A DNA stretch of 64,000 nucleotides from an uncultured Sutterella sp. Its GTDB lineage: Bacteria > Pseudomonadota > Gammaproteobacteria > Burkholderiales > Burkholderiaceae_F. How positions within the stretch are numbered: position 1 is the stretch's first letter; each line of letters begins with the position of its first letter. Where the stretch lies: the NCBI GenBank assembly GCA_900544255.1, contig UQUM01000003.1, positions 44,776-108,775 of the forward strand, written 5' to 3'. A model generated the notes under the pieces. The model was not told the DNA's origin. It was given only the letters and a program-made list of their open reading frames with translations, and did no database searches. The translations under genes were made by a program, and so were the position numbers. Shown here piece after piece: positions 1-10,028 of this stretch.

Positions 1-1516
<1,516 letters not shown>

Positions 1517-1960
1517 TTGATAGTCCGTTAGGGTGGTGCGGCAGGCGTCTGCAGACGACGTACGTCGCCTTCCGGCCGGCAGAGGCCGCACCTCAACAAA
1601 AGACGGAGCGGAAAAGACAGCGTCGCTCCGTAAAACGCGTTGCCGTCGGATTCACTTTTTTCCCGTCGGTCGGACGACGAGAACGTCAACGGCAGTGCGC
1701 TCAAAATTCGGAGCGCGCATTGTAGCGTGAGCGGTGAGGAAAAAAATAGCCAAAGGGCGGAATGAATGGAAAGGGATTGTGTCAGGAATGGCGAACTGGA
1801 TTAGCCTATGATTTCTAAAGTTAAAATCAAAAGATGAGATGCTGTGCCCGCTATCTTTGGAGAACAAAATCACGAGGAGTTTCCAATCTCAAGCGTATCG
1901 CCGCCCGTTTCGTCGACACGAAGCTGAAGGCGTTGGTCGTGGAAGGTTGGGAAAAGCCCA
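1517..1960. other. Gene-free gap and rhlE leader with palindromes
   Basis: About 440 bases with no convincing gene. The part nearest rhlE has three short perfect palindromes in a row: CGTCTGCAGACG (1546-1557), CGACGTACGTCG (1556-1567) and CCGGCCGG (1572-1579). An 8-bp-stem hairpin, ACGGAGCG...CGCTCCGT, follows at 1603-1631. All would lie in the rhlE 5' leader if transcription starts upstream of 1631. Near 1874-1978 a plus-strand frame without a proper start reads like a short protein end (LKRIAARFVDTKLKALVVEG in part) after an AGGAG sequence. I could not assign it; it may be a decayed gene end. Confidence 0.4.
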
Positions 1961-2692
1961 TCAGACAAAGTCGCCTAATTTAGTGTTCAAGAACACGGCG
2001 GCTGCCAATCCCGCCGTTTCAGTTCTCAACACCCGCGGCCCCAAGACGGCACACTGCCACCCGGCGTCGCGCGCCTGAGCAACTTCTTCCTCCGAAAAAC
2101 CGCCTTCAGGTCCCACGGCAAAGGCCACACTTTTCGCGTTTCTGAGAACGGGGGCCGAGGTTTCACCGGGGTGCATCAGCCAACGAACGTCGGCCGTGAC
2201 GGATTTCAAAGCGGCTTCCAATGAAGAAAGTGCCGTGACGGACGGCAGAACGTTGCGTCCGCACTGCTCGCAGGCGCCGATCACGATGTCTTGCCAGCGG
2301 GCGAGGCGCTTTTCGAGTTTGTCACCGACGAGACGCGTGACGGAGCGAGCGGCCGGAACAAAAACGATGTGGGCGACGCCGGTTTCGACAGCCTTTTCGA
2401 CAATCCAGTCCGCTTTATCGTTGCTGACGAAGGACTGAATGAGCGTGAGTTCCACCGGGCTCTCTTTTATGGGAGATGCCACGGCTTGCACCGTGATCCA
2501 GGCATCTTTCCCTTCAAAGGCAATCGGCCCCTGCGCCGTATTCCCCTTACCGTCGAAAACGAGAATCGGGTCACCTGCAACGGCCCGCAGTACGCGGCCG
2601 GCGTGGTGCCGAGCGGCTTCGGAGAGGTAGGCGCGTTCTCCCTCCTGATAGGGAGCGGACTGCGGAGAATAGAAACGAGCGACGGCAGGCAT
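1961..2692 (-). CDS. rsmE: 16S rRNA (uracil(1498)-N(3))-methyltransferase
   Basis: SPOUT-class, SAM-dependent methyltransferase that makes m3U1498 in 16S rRNA. The 243-residue protein starts MPAVARFYSPQ, has the N-terminal PUA-like part, and then the trefoil-knot SAM site near the C-terminus: AVGPEGGFSEEEV followed by LGPRVLRTETA, the RsmE signature. Length is normal for the family. The frame stays open 43 codons further upstream, but that extension is translated from the 24-bp repeats (it reads FQYTELA twice) and is not part of the conserved protein, so I start at the ATG at 2692. An AGGAGGCAAT-like stretch in the opposite orientation lies just upstream and is not its ribosome binding site. 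Confidence 0.92.
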   Translation of the reverse strand: MPAVARFYSPQSAPYQEGERAYLSEAARHHAGRVLRAVAGDPILVFDGKGNTAQGPIAFEGKDAWITVQAVASPIKESPVELTLIQSFVSNDKADWIVEKAVETGVAHIVFVPAARSVTRLVGDKLEKRLARWQDIVIGACEQCGRNVLPSVTALSSLEAALKSVTADVRWLMHPGETSAPVLRNAKSVAFAVGPEGGFSEEEVAQARDAGWQCAVLGPRVLRTETAGLAAAVFLNTKLGDFV

Positions 2693-2747
2693 GGCGGAAT
2701 TCGCATGAGTTGCAACAGGAGGCAATCTAGCGCAAAAGGCGGTGAAG

Positions 2748-2840
2748 GCCAATTTTCTGCGGGGAAAAGCCAACTCCGTGTACTGGAATTCAGCCAACTC
2801 TGTGTATTGAAAAACGGCCAACTTTGCCTATCGACTGATA
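2748..2840. repeat. Iterated ~24-bp direct repeats, possible IS21-type end remnant
   Basis: Three imperfect copies of a unit beginning GCCAACTcTGTGTAttG start at 2769, 2793 and 2817, an exact 24-bp period. A more decayed copy (GCCAATTTTCTGCGG) starts at 2748. The block sits between rsmE and tkt. Iterated short direct repeats near the terminus are typical of IS21-family elements, which carry several transposase-binding copies at each end. No istA/istB-like gene is next to it, so this would be a solo end or scar. The repeat is seen directly; the IS21 link is inference. Confidence 0.55.
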
Positions 2841-3093
2841 TTTGATATTGAATTTAAATAAAAAATTTTCTATTCAGAAAGTCAGAAAAAACAGCCTTCG
2901 TAAGGGAACGAAGAAAACAGCCGGGCTGGTGCGGTGAGGCGCGGCGTCAACCGCACAATTTTCCGTTTTCGCAGCGCCCCTTTGTTACAATGGCGGAACG
3001 CCGTTAGGAAAATGCTGTTGGGCGGGGTTTGTCTTGCCCGCAGAATTTCTTTTTTCGGCTCCCTTATCATTTTTATTGATACCCCAAGAGACT

Positions 3094-5118
3094 ATGTCCG
3101 AACCCGTTTCCGCGCAGACGATGGCCAACGCCGTTCGTGCGCTTGCCATGGACGCCGTCCAGAAAGCCAAATCCGGTCACCCCGGCATGCCCATGGGCAT
3201 GGCTGATATTGCCATCGCCCTCTGGACGAAGCATCTCCGTCACAATCCCAAGAACCCGAAGTGGGTCGGCCGCGACCGCTTCATTCTCTCGAACGGCCAC
3301 GGCTCGATGCTGCAGTATGCCTTGTTGCACCTCACCGGCTACGATCTGTCGCTCGACGATTTGAAGAACTTCCGTCAGATGGGAAGCAAAACCCCCGGTC
3401 ACCCCGAAGTGGGCGTGACGCCGGGCGTGGAAACGACGACGGGCCCCTTGGGGCAGGGCATTGCCAACGCCGTCGGTATGGCGCTTGCTGAAAAGCTCCT
3501 CGCGGCGGAATTTAACCGCGACGGTTTCCCCGTGATCGACAACCGTACGTACTGCTTCTTGGGCGACGGCTGCATGATGGAAGGCATCAGCCACGAAGTG
3601 TGTTCTTTGGCGGGTGTCTGGGGCTTGAATAAGCTCATTGCGTTCTACGACGACAACGGCATCTCGATCGACGGCAACGTGAAGGGGTGGTTCAACGACG
3701 ACACCAAGAAGCGTTTTGAAGCCTATCACTGGAACGTGATCGGCCCGGTGGACGGGCACGACATCGACGCCGTTGCGAAGGCCGTGGAAGAAGCGAAGGC
3801 CGAAAAAGATCGCCCGACGCTCATCATCTGCAAGACCGTGATCGGTTTCGGTTCCCCGAACCGCGCCGGTACTGCCAAAGCGCACGGCGAAGCTCTGGGC
3901 GACGAAGAAATCGCCGCCACGAAGGCGAAACTGGGCTGGAATTACGGTCCCTTTGAAATTCCGGCGGAGGTTTACGCCGCGATGGATCACCGCGAAGCGG
4001 GTGAAAAGGATGAAGCGGCTTGGAACGCGATGTTTGCGAAGTACGAAGCGGCTTATCCGGAACTCGCGAGCGAATTAAAGCGCCGTTTGGCGGGCGAACT
4101 TCCCGCGAATTTTGACGACGTCGTTTTTGAAGCGCTCTGCAGCGCACAGGCGGCCGCGGAATCCGTGGCGACCCGTAAGGCGAGTCAGAAGGCTTTGAAC
4201 GCCCTCGCACCGGCTCTTCCCGAACTTCTCGGTGGGTCTGCGGACTTGACGGGCTCCAACCTCACGAATTGGACGGGAGTGGAACGCCTGACGCACGACA
4301 ACCTCCTGGGGCGCCACATCAGCTTCGGCGTGCGCGAATTCGGTATGAGCGCCATTCAGAACGGCGTTGCGCTTTACGGCGGCTTCATTCCGTTCTGCGC
4401 CGGGTTCCTGACGTTCTCGGACTACGCGCGAAATGCCCTCCGAATGGCAGCCCTCATGAAGCTGCGCTCCATTTTCGTCTTTACGCACGATTCGATCGGT
4501 TTGGGTGAAGACGGCCCGACGCACCAGTCCGTGGAACAGGTCGCAAGCCTGCGTCTCATCCCCAATATGGACGTGTGGCGTCCTGCGGATACGGTGGAAG
4601 CGATTGCCGCGTGGGACGCCGCGATCGAACGCCGTGACGGCCCGAGTTCCCTCGTCTTCTCGCGTCAGACCGTGGCCTTCACGGAAGACCGCGACGAAGT
4701 CGATGCGGACGCGATCGCCAAGGGCGCCTACGTGGTCGCCGAAGCCCCTGCGGGCGAAGGGAAAGCCGAGTGCATTATTGCGGCGACGGGGTCTGAACTT
4801 CCGATCGCGACCGAAGCCCGCAAGCTTCTGGCGGCTCAGAACATTCAGGTGCGCGTGGTGTCGGTGCCCTGCGCCGACGTGTTCGATCGTCAGGACGCCG
4901 CTTACCGCGATGCGGTCTTCCCCGCCGGGACGCCGATCCTCGCGATCGAAGCGGGCGTGACCGGTCTCTGGTACAAGTATTTCCGCGGCAAGGGCGATGT
5001 GATGGGAATCGACACCTTCGGTGAATCGGCTCCCGCCAAGGTGCTGTGGCCGCATTTCGGCTTCACGGTGGATAACGCCGTGGCAAAGGTGCGCCGCCTC
5101 GTAGGCCGTGCCGACTGA
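3094..5118 (+). CDS. tkt: Transketolase
   Basis: Thiamine diphosphate enzyme that moves two-carbon units between pentose phosphates and glycolytic sugars. The 674 residues show KSGHPGMPMG near residue 25, the TPP/Mg motif LGDGCMMEG running to DDNG, the pyrimidine domain with EDGPTHQ, and the C-terminal domain ending near the stop; full family length. The ATG at 3094 gives MSEPVSAQTMANAVRAL, the usual N-terminus; the frame is open 20 codons upstream, but those residues are not conserved. A weak -10-like TACAAT lies at 2986-2991, implying a leader of about 100 bases. It is followed 26 bases later by gapA and then pgk, grouping pentose phosphate and lower glycolytic steps. Confidence 0.97.
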   Translation: MSEPVSAQTMANAVRALAMDAVQKAKSGHPGMPMGMADIAIALWTKHLRHNPKNPKWVGRDRFILSNGHGSMLQYALLHLTGYDLSLDDLKNFRQMGSKTPGHPEVGVTPGVETTTGPLGQGIANAVGMALAEKLLAAEFNRDGFPVIDNRTYCFLGDGCMMEGISHEVCSLAGVWGLNKLIAFYDDNGISIDGNVKGWFNDDTKKRFEAYHWNVIGPVDGHDIDAVAKAVEEAKAEKDRPTLIICKTVIGFGSPNRAGTAKAHGEALGDEEIAATKAKLGWNYGPFEIPAEVYAAMDHREAGEKDEAAWNAMFAKYEAAYPELASELKRRLAGELPANFDDVVFEALCSAQAAAESVATRKASQKALNALAPALPELLGGSADLTGSNLTNWTGVERLTHDNLLGRHISFGVREFGMSAIQNGVALYGGFIPFCAGFLTFSDYARNALRMAALMKLRSIFVFTHDSIGLGEDGPTHQSVEQVASLRLIPNMDVWRPADTVEAIAAWDAAIERRDGPSSLVFSRQTVAFTEDRDEVDADAIAKGAYVVAEAPAGEGKAECIIAATGSELPIATEARKLLAAQNIQVRVVSVPCADVFDRQDAAYRDAVFPAGTPILAIEAGVTGLWYKYFRGKGDVMGIDTFGESAPAKVLWPHFGFTVDNAVAKVRRLVGRAD

Positions 5119-5144
5119 TTCAAACTTTATAAGGAACAAAGAAC

Positions 5145-6161
5145 ATGACGATTCGTGTAGCCATCAACGGGTTCGGCCGCATCGGCCGCAACGTTCTGCG
5201 CGCGCACTATGAAAGCGGCAAGAAACGCGACCTTGAGATCGTGGCCATCAACGCCCCGGGCGACGTCAATATTCATGCCCACCTTCTGAAGTTTGACACG
5301 GTGCACGGGCGCTTTGCGGCCGACGTGAAGACGGAAGGCACGGACTGGATGATCGTCAACGGCGACCGCATCCGCGTCTTCAACACCCGTGACCCGAAGG
5401 AAATTCCCTGGGGAGATCTGGGCGTTGACGTGGTGCTCGAATGCACCGGTGCCTTCACGGCCCGCGATAAGGCGATGATGCACGTCGAACAGGGGGCGAA
5501 GAAGGTGCTCATTTCCGCTCCGGGCAAGGACGCCGACGCCACCGTCGTTTACGGTGTGAACGACCACATTCTTACAAAGGATATGGTGATCGTTTCGAAC
5601 GCTTCCTGTACGACGAACTGCTTGGCTCCGTTGGTGAAGCCCCTTCACGAAGCGATCGGCGTGGAACGCGGTCTCATGACGACCGTGCATTCCTTTACGA
5701 ACGATCAGAACGTCACCGACGTTTACCACAAGGACATGCGCCGCGCCCGCGCGGCCGGTATGTCACAGATTCCGACGAAGACGGGCGCGGCGAAGGCCGT
5801 GGGTCTCGTTCTTCCGGAATTGAATGGTTTGCTCGACGGCTTTGCCGTGCGCGTGCCGACGATCAACGTTTCTTTCGTCGACCTCACCTTCATCCCGAAG
5901 CGTGAAACGTCCGTGGAAGAAGTAAATGCGATTATGAAGGCAGCCGCGGAAGGTACGGGTCTCAAAGGTGTGTTGGGTTACAACGACCTGCCGCTCGTTT
6001 CGAGCGACTTCAACCACGACGATCGCTCTTCGATCTTCGACTCGACCCTGACCAAGGTCTCGGGCGGCCGTCTCGTGAAAGTGACGAGTTGGTACGACAA
6101 CGAATGGGCGTTCTCCTGCCGTATGCTCGACAACGCGCTCGCGATGATGGCGGCGCAGTAA
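5145..6161 (+). CDS. gapA: Type I glyceraldehyde-3-phosphate dehydrogenase
   Basis: Oxidises and phosphorylates glyceraldehyde-3-phosphate to 1,3-bisphosphoglycerate, or the reverse. The 338-residue protein has INGFGRIGRN at the N-terminal Rossmann fold, the active-site SNASCTTNC with catalytic Cys155, HSFTNDQ, and the conserved C-terminal WYDNEW. AAGGA precedes the ATG. The residue that normally follows the second Rossmann strand as Asp (VNDL in NAD enzymes, D32 in Bacillus numbering) is Ala37 here (AINAPGD), a pattern also seen in NADP-preferring GapB-type enzymes. Coenzyme use may therefore differ from the textbook enzyme. It lies between tkt and pgk on the same strand. Confidence 0.96.
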   Translation: MTIRVAINGFGRIGRNVLRAHYESGKKRDLEIVAINAPGDVNIHAHLLKFDTVHGRFAADVKTEGTDWMIVNGDRIRVFNTRDPKEIPWGDLGVDVVLECTGAFTARDKAMMHVEQGAKKVLISAPGKDADATVVYGVNDHILTKDMVIVSNASCTTNCLAPLVKPLHEAIGVERGLMTTVHSFTNDQNVTDVYHKDMRRARAAGMSQIPTKTGAAKAVGLVLPELNGLLDGFAVRVPTINVSFVDLTFIPKRETSVEEVNAIMKAAAEGTGLKGVLGYNDLPLVSSDFNHDDRSSIFDSTLTKVSGGRLVKVTSWYDNEWAFSCRMLDNALAMMAAQ

Positions 6162-6177
6162 TTTGATTAACGCATCC

Positions 6178-6209
6178 CGAAAGGCGGAAAGGCAACTTTC
6201 CGCCTTTCG
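6178..6209 (+). promoter_or_regulatory. gapA-pgk intercistronic hairpin
   Basis: CGAAAGGCGGAAAG and CTTTCCGCCTTTCG form a near-perfect 14-bp stem with a 4-base loop, 16 bases after the gapA stop. No T-run follows, so it does not look like a strong terminator. It may stabilise the gapA message or set the gapA:pgk ratio within one transcript. Confidence 0.6.
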
Positions 6210-6245
6210 TCTGATGGAAATTGGTAACTACGAGGTAAGTGACTC

Positions 6246-7448
6246 ATGCAGGTTCTTACGTTGGAAGGACTGGCGAAGGCCGGTCAGTTGAACGGCCGCC
6301 GTGTGCTGATCCGCAGCGATCTGAATGTTCCGCGCGATGAAGAAGGCCGTATTACGAATGAAGCGCGTCTCATTGCAAGCGTGCCTGCGGTGCGGCTTGC
6401 GGTGGACAGCGGCGCTGCGGTGCTCGTGATGAGCCACCTGGGGCGCCCGACGGAAGGCGAATGCCGTCAGGAAGATTCCCTGGCGGGCGTGGCGGTGCGT
6501 ATGAGCCAGTTGGTGGGGCTGCCTATCCGCCTCGTCAAAAACTACTTGGACGGCGTCGAGGTGAAGCCGGGCGAAGTGGTGATGCTTGAAAACTGCCGCT
6601 GCAATAAGGGCGAAAAGAAAAACGACGCGGAATTAGCAAAGAGGTACGCGGCGCTCTGCGACGTGTTCGTGAACGACGCGTTCGGCACCGCGCACCGCGC
6701 GCAGGCTTCCACGGAAGGTGTCGCTCGGTTGGCGAAGGTGGCGTGCGCGGGGCCCCTCATGGCGGCGGAAATCGATGCGTTGACGAAGTCCGTGCAGGAC
6801 GCCGAACACCCCCTGATGGCGATCGTGGGCGGGAGTAAGGTTTCGACGAAACTCACCATTCTCAACAATCTCGCAAAGACCGTGGATCAGTTGATTGTGG
6901 GCGGCGGCATTGCCAATACGTTCCTGCTTGCAGCCGGTAAGAGGATCGGTAAGTCCCTGGCCGAACCCGAACTCGTCGACGAATGCAAGAAGGTGCTCGC
7001 AACCCTTGCGGAAAAGGGCGCGAACCTCCCGTTGCCCACGGACGTGGTGGTGGCGAAGGCGTTTGCAGCGGACGCCGAACACCGCACCTGCTCGGTGGAC
7101 GACGTGGCAGACGACGAGATGATTCTCGACGTGGGACCTGAAACGGCGGAGGAACTCGCCAAACTCGTGAAGGCCTCAAAAACCATCGTTTGGAACGGCC
7201 CCGTTGGCGTATTTGAGATGGAACCCTATGCGGGCGGCACGAAAGCCTTGGCGGCCGCAATTGCCGACGCGACGAAGGCGGGCGCCTTCTCGATTGCCGG
7301 GGGCGGCGATACGGTCTCGGCCGTGCACGCGTTCGGCGTGGCGGACAAGGTGAGCTACATTTCGACGGGCGGCGGCGCTTTCCTCGAATTCTTGGAAGGT
7401 AAGACGCTGCCGGCCGTGGCCGTTTTGGAAGAAAAAGCGAAGGCTTGA
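6246..7448 (+). CDS. pgk: Phosphoglycerate kinase
   Basis: Transfers the acyl phosphate of 1,3-bisphosphoglycerate to ADP. The 400-residue sequence contains the N-domain substrate loops (RSDLNVPRD near residue 25, MSHLGRPTEG near 65, ENCRCNKGEKKND), the hinge GGSKVSTKL, and the C-terminal nucleotide motif GGGDTVSAVHAFG. Length is typical. A CGAGG-like site precedes the ATG. It directly follows gapA, the preceding step of the pathway, and a strong terminator closes the cluster. Confidence 0.97.
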   Translation: MQVLTLEGLAKAGQLNGRRVLIRSDLNVPRDEEGRITNEARLIASVPAVRLAVDSGAAVLVMSHLGRPTEGECRQEDSLAGVAVRMSQLVGLPIRLVKNYLDGVEVKPGEVVMLENCRCNKGEKKNDAELAKRYAALCDVFVNDAFGTAHRAQASTEGVARLAKVACAGPLMAAEIDALTKSVQDAEHPLMAIVGGSKVSTKLTILNNLAKTVDQLIVGGGIANTFLLAAGKRIGKSLAEPELVDECKKVLATLAEKGANLPLPTDVVVAKAFAADAEHRTCSVDDVADDEMILDVGPETAEELAKLVKASKTIVWNGPVGVFEMEPYAGGTKALAAAIADATKAGAFSIAGGGDTVSAVHAFGVADKVSYISTGGGAFLEFLEGKTLPAVAVLEEKAKA

Positions 7449-7460
7449 TCGTTCTGCGCT

Positions 7461-7502
7461 AAAAAAGCCGTCGGGGACTGACATTTTCCCCGGCGGCTTT
7501 TT
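7461..7502 (+). terminator. Rho-independent terminator after pgk
   Basis: AAAAAAGCCGTCGGGG and CCCCGGCGGCTTTTTT form a 16-bp stem around a short loop, ending in a T-run. It ends the tkt-gapA-pgk cluster and, with A-runs on the other side, can also stop the convergent DUF4186 gene. Confidence 0.9.
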
Positions 7503-7509
7503 CGTAGGG

Positions 7510-7941
7510 TTAAAAAAGTTCCGCCTGACGCGACGGTCGTTTGGGTTTAGAGGGAAGCGTGAGGTCGTGCCGAATCCAATCGAGCAGCAATTCGACGATA
7601 TCGGACTGCTCTTCGGCCGTCAGCGCGCGACCTTTCGGAATATGATGCCATTTTTCGAGGCACCCGCGGCAACAGCAGGCGCAGGCGTGTTGCGCCGTGA
7701 AGACGGGGTGCCCCTTCATCGGGGTCTGTTTGCCGTCGTTGGGAATATCCGCTGGGGCAAGCCTTGACGAAATGAATCCGGCGGCGTGCGCTCTGAGAAT
7801 GGTTTCGCCTTTTTCGAGGGCGTAGCCCCGGTCGGCAGGCGACAGATGAAATTGCGAGCGGAACTGCGAGAGCGCAAGGCGCCTCAGTTGTTCGTCGTGC
7901 CGGGGATCATCGGAAAAAACAACGGTAACGGAGTCAATCAT
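7510..7941 (-). CDS. DUF4186 family protein
   Basis: A 143-residue protein of unknown function. It carries the family core: FRSQFHLSPADRGYA, an IPNDGKQTPMKGHPVF stretch and the Cys/His cluster QHACACCCRGCLEKWH, followed by IPKGRALTAEEQ. The clustered cysteines and histidine suggest metal binding, but no reaction is known to me. The C-terminal 15 residues are basic and proline-rich. Its ATG (7939-7941, minus) overlaps the ATG of the divergent gene at 7940, so the two share two start-codon bases and neither has a separate upstream region. No in-frame alternative start is obvious. Confidence 0.78.
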   Translation of the reverse strand: MIDSVTVVFSDDPRHDEQLRRLALSQFRSQFHLSPADRGYALEKGETILRAHAAGFISSRLAPADIPNDGKQTPMKGHPVFTAQHACACCCRGCLEKWHHIPKGRALTAEEQSDIVELLLDWIRHDLTLPSKPKRPSRQAELF

Positions 7942-8635
7942 GATTAAAGCGGAAACTACGCAGAAAACCTGGGGACGGGCGACGTTGACGAGCGCCGAAA
8001 AGCTCGAGGATTGTATTGCGAATTACGACTTCCTACCGTTTTTCAGTAACGAGGTGACGGGGTGGTCGATTGAAGAAAAGACCCCGTCTCGTTTGTGGTT
8101 TACGGAGGAACCGGGCCCTTGGGAGTGGAAGGGCCCGATTGCCCGACAAGGGAATTTTCTTTATGGGAAGTTTTTTGAAAAGAGGGCGGGCTACGTCGAT
8201 CGGACGGTTTTCGGGCGCTTTGCGCAGATTCGCCGCTCGCTCCCGAGAAGCCGTAACGACAAGACGCTTGCGCGCGAATTGTGGCTCGCGGACTTCATGA
8301 GCTATGGCGAGGCCGTACTGAGCCCGGACTTAAAGGAAGCGTGGGCGGACGAATTCGGAACGACGGCAGGGTTGGACAGTGCCTTGGCGACGCTGCAGAT
8401 GCGTACCGAACTCGTGATCGCGGACTTTGAATATCGGCACGATAAAGAGGGAAAGCCTTACGGGTGGGGCTTGGCGCGTTACGTGAAGCCCGAAGCCCTG
8501 ATCGGGGAAGATTTCCTCGCGGAAACCGCGGCGAGCCCGGAAGCCGCTTTGGAAGAGCTTGTGGCGGGGCTCGTTCAAAAGCTCCCCGAGGCCGATCCCG
8601 CCGTGTTGCGCCGAATGATCGCCGGACGCCGATGA
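7940..8635 (+). CDS. Conserved hypothetical protein, AlkZ-related type
   Basis: A 231-residue soluble protein. The N-terminal half contains FLPFFSNEVTGWSIEE and an EPGPWEWKGPIA motif that I associate with proteins annotated as AlkZ-related (winged-helix DNA glycosylase-like), but I see no catalytic residue I can vouch for and give no function. Trp and Arg residues are frequent and there is no signal peptide or membrane segment. ACGGAG, placed inside the divergent DUF4186 gene, serves as ribosome binding site nine bases before the ATG. A bidirectional terminator follows. Confidence 0.6.
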   Translation: MIKAETTQKTWGRATLTSAEKLEDCIANYDFLPFFSNEVTGWSIEEKTPSRLWFTEEPGPWEWKGPIARQGNFLYGKFFEKRAGYVDRTVFGRFAQIRRSLPRSRNDKTLARELWLADFMSYGEAVLSPDLKEAWADEFGTTAGLDSALATLQMRTELVIADFEYRHDKEGKPYGWGLARYVKPEALIGEDFLAETAASPEAALEELVAGLVQKLPEADPAVLRRMIAGRR

Positions 8636-8652
8636 AAAAAACCTTTAATGAA

Positions 8653-8685
8653 AAAAGCCCGACATCTTCGCGATATCGGGCTTTT
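8653..8685 (+). terminator. Terminator between convergent genes
   Basis: AAAAGCCCGA and TCGGGCTTTT form the stem with A and T runs on the two sides. It can act in both directions, for the gene ending at 8635 and the minus-strand symporter ending at 8727. Confidence 0.85.
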
Positions 8686-8726
8686 CTTAATGTCGCTCCG
8701 GTAGGGGAGCGACCATCAATGACGCT

Positions 8727-9989
8727 TTAGAGCTTTGCGGGTTCCGTCGGCGCTTCTTCCCCTTCTACGAAGGGTTCGGTACCGAGTTCGCCTTCCATGC
8801 GGCTCACCAAGAGGGCGGTCGTGGAGTCACCCACCACGTTGATGGACGTACGGATCATGTCGAGGATACGGTCGACGCCCGCGAGGAGCCCCACCACTTC
8901 AAGCGGAATACCGATCTGCGTGAAGACCAAGGTGGACATAATCAAACCGGCCCCCGGGACGCCAGCCGTACCGATGGCGGCAAGCACACCCGTGAGAACC
9001 ACGATCACCTGATCAGAGAACGTGAGCGGGATGCCGTAGATCTGCGCGGCAAAGACCGTCGTCACACCCATGTAAACGGCCGTACCGTTCATGTTGATGG
9101 TGTTGCCGAGAGGTACTGCAAAGGACGCGATGGCTTTAGAAGCACCCAGGCGGCGGGAGGAGACGAGGTTCGCGGCCATGGCGGCGGCGGACGAGCAGGT
9201 CGTGAAGGCGATCAGCCACGGTTCAAAGATGCCCTTGAAGTACTGCATCACCGGCAGCTTGATGATGAGCTTCACCAAGGGGACGTAGATGATGATCACA
9301 AGGAGCGACGTGGCGATGAAGGACGCGAGGATCAACTTGCCTAAGGGGAGGAGAACGGCGAGCCCGTGCTGACTCACGACGACGGCGATCAAGGCGAAGA
9401 CGCCGATCGGGGCATAGTACATCACGACGTTCGTCATGCGGATCATGACGTTGCCGACGGTATCAAAGAAGTTCGTCACGCCGCGGCCCTTTTCACCGAG
9501 CCAGTTGAGGCAGAAGCCGAACATGATGGCAAAGAAGATGATCTGCAGGATGGAGCCCTTCGCGAACGATTCCATTGGGTTCATCGGCACGATGTTGAGA
9601 AGCGTGCTCACAAAGCTCGGCGCCTTGACGCTGGCGGCTTTGAGACCTTCCGTGGAGAGCGTGAGGCCGATGCCCGGATCAATGAGGTTGGCGATGAAGA
9701 GACCGAAGATCACGGAGACGGCGGACGTCGCCATGAAGCAAAGGAGCGTCTTGACGGCAACACGGCCCAACTTGGAGACGTCGGAAATACCGGCGGCACC
9801 GGCAACCAAGGTCGCAAATACCAACGGTACGACGACCATACGAATGAGGCGAATGAAGAGATCGCCCAGTGGCTTCAGGTAAGTCACCGCAAAATCGGAA
9901 CTTACGAACATACCTACTACGACGCCGAGTGCCAAGCCCAGCATCATCTGCATAGGCAAGCCCAAAAGATGAGACTTCTTTGTTGCCAT
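8727..9989 (-). CDS. Dicarboxylate/amino acid:cation symporter (DAACS family)
   Basis: Inner-membrane secondary transporter taking up dicarboxylates or acidic amino acids with Na+ or H+. The 420 residues hold about eight hydrophobic segments and two re-entrant loops; the family marks are the serine-rich TTCSSAAAMAAN stretch near residue 270, the GNTINMNGTAVYMG motif and IGTAGVPGAGLIM. The tail is acidic and proline-containing. Substrate cannot be settled from sequence: GltP, DctA and SstT are close relatives. TTTAGGAGAAG precedes the ATG as a good ribosome binding site. The upstream region carries three inverted repeats, suggesting regulated expression. Confidence 0.88.
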   Translation of the reverse strand: MATKKSHLLGLPMQMMLGLALGVVVGMFVSSDFAVTYLKPLGDLFIRLIRMVVVPLVFATLVAGAAGISDVSKLGRVAVKTLLCFMATSAVSVIFGLFIANLIDPGIGLTLSTEGLKAASVKAPSFVSTLLNIVPMNPMESFAKGSILQIIFFAIMFGFCLNWLGEKGRGVTNFFDTVGNVMIRMTNVVMYYAPIGVFALIAVVVSQHGLAVLLPLGKLILASFIATSLLVIIIYVPLVKLIIKLPVMQYFKGIFEPWLIAFTTCSSAAAMAANLVSSRRLGASKAIASFAVPLGNTINMNGTAVYMGVTTVFAAQIYGIPLTFSDQVIVVLTGVLAAIGTAGVPGAGLIMSTLVFTQIGIPLEVVGLLAGVDRILDMIRTSINVVGDSTTALLVSRMEGELGTEPFVEGEEAPTEPAKL

Positions 9990-10028
9990 AGCATCTTCTC
10001 CTAAAGTTAAATAGATGTTTCTTTGTTC

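Noticed and set aside
2692..2821. 43-codon N-terminal extension of RsmE
   Set aside because: It is translated from the 24-bp repeat block and repeats FQYTELA; the conserved protein starts at 2692.
2748..2840. CRISPR array
   Set aside because: Units follow each other directly at 24 bp with no unique spacers and diverge between copies.
3073..3990. Long open frame opposite tkt
   Set aside because: Antisense frame of a GC-rich gene; no family match, and it mirrors tkt codon bias.
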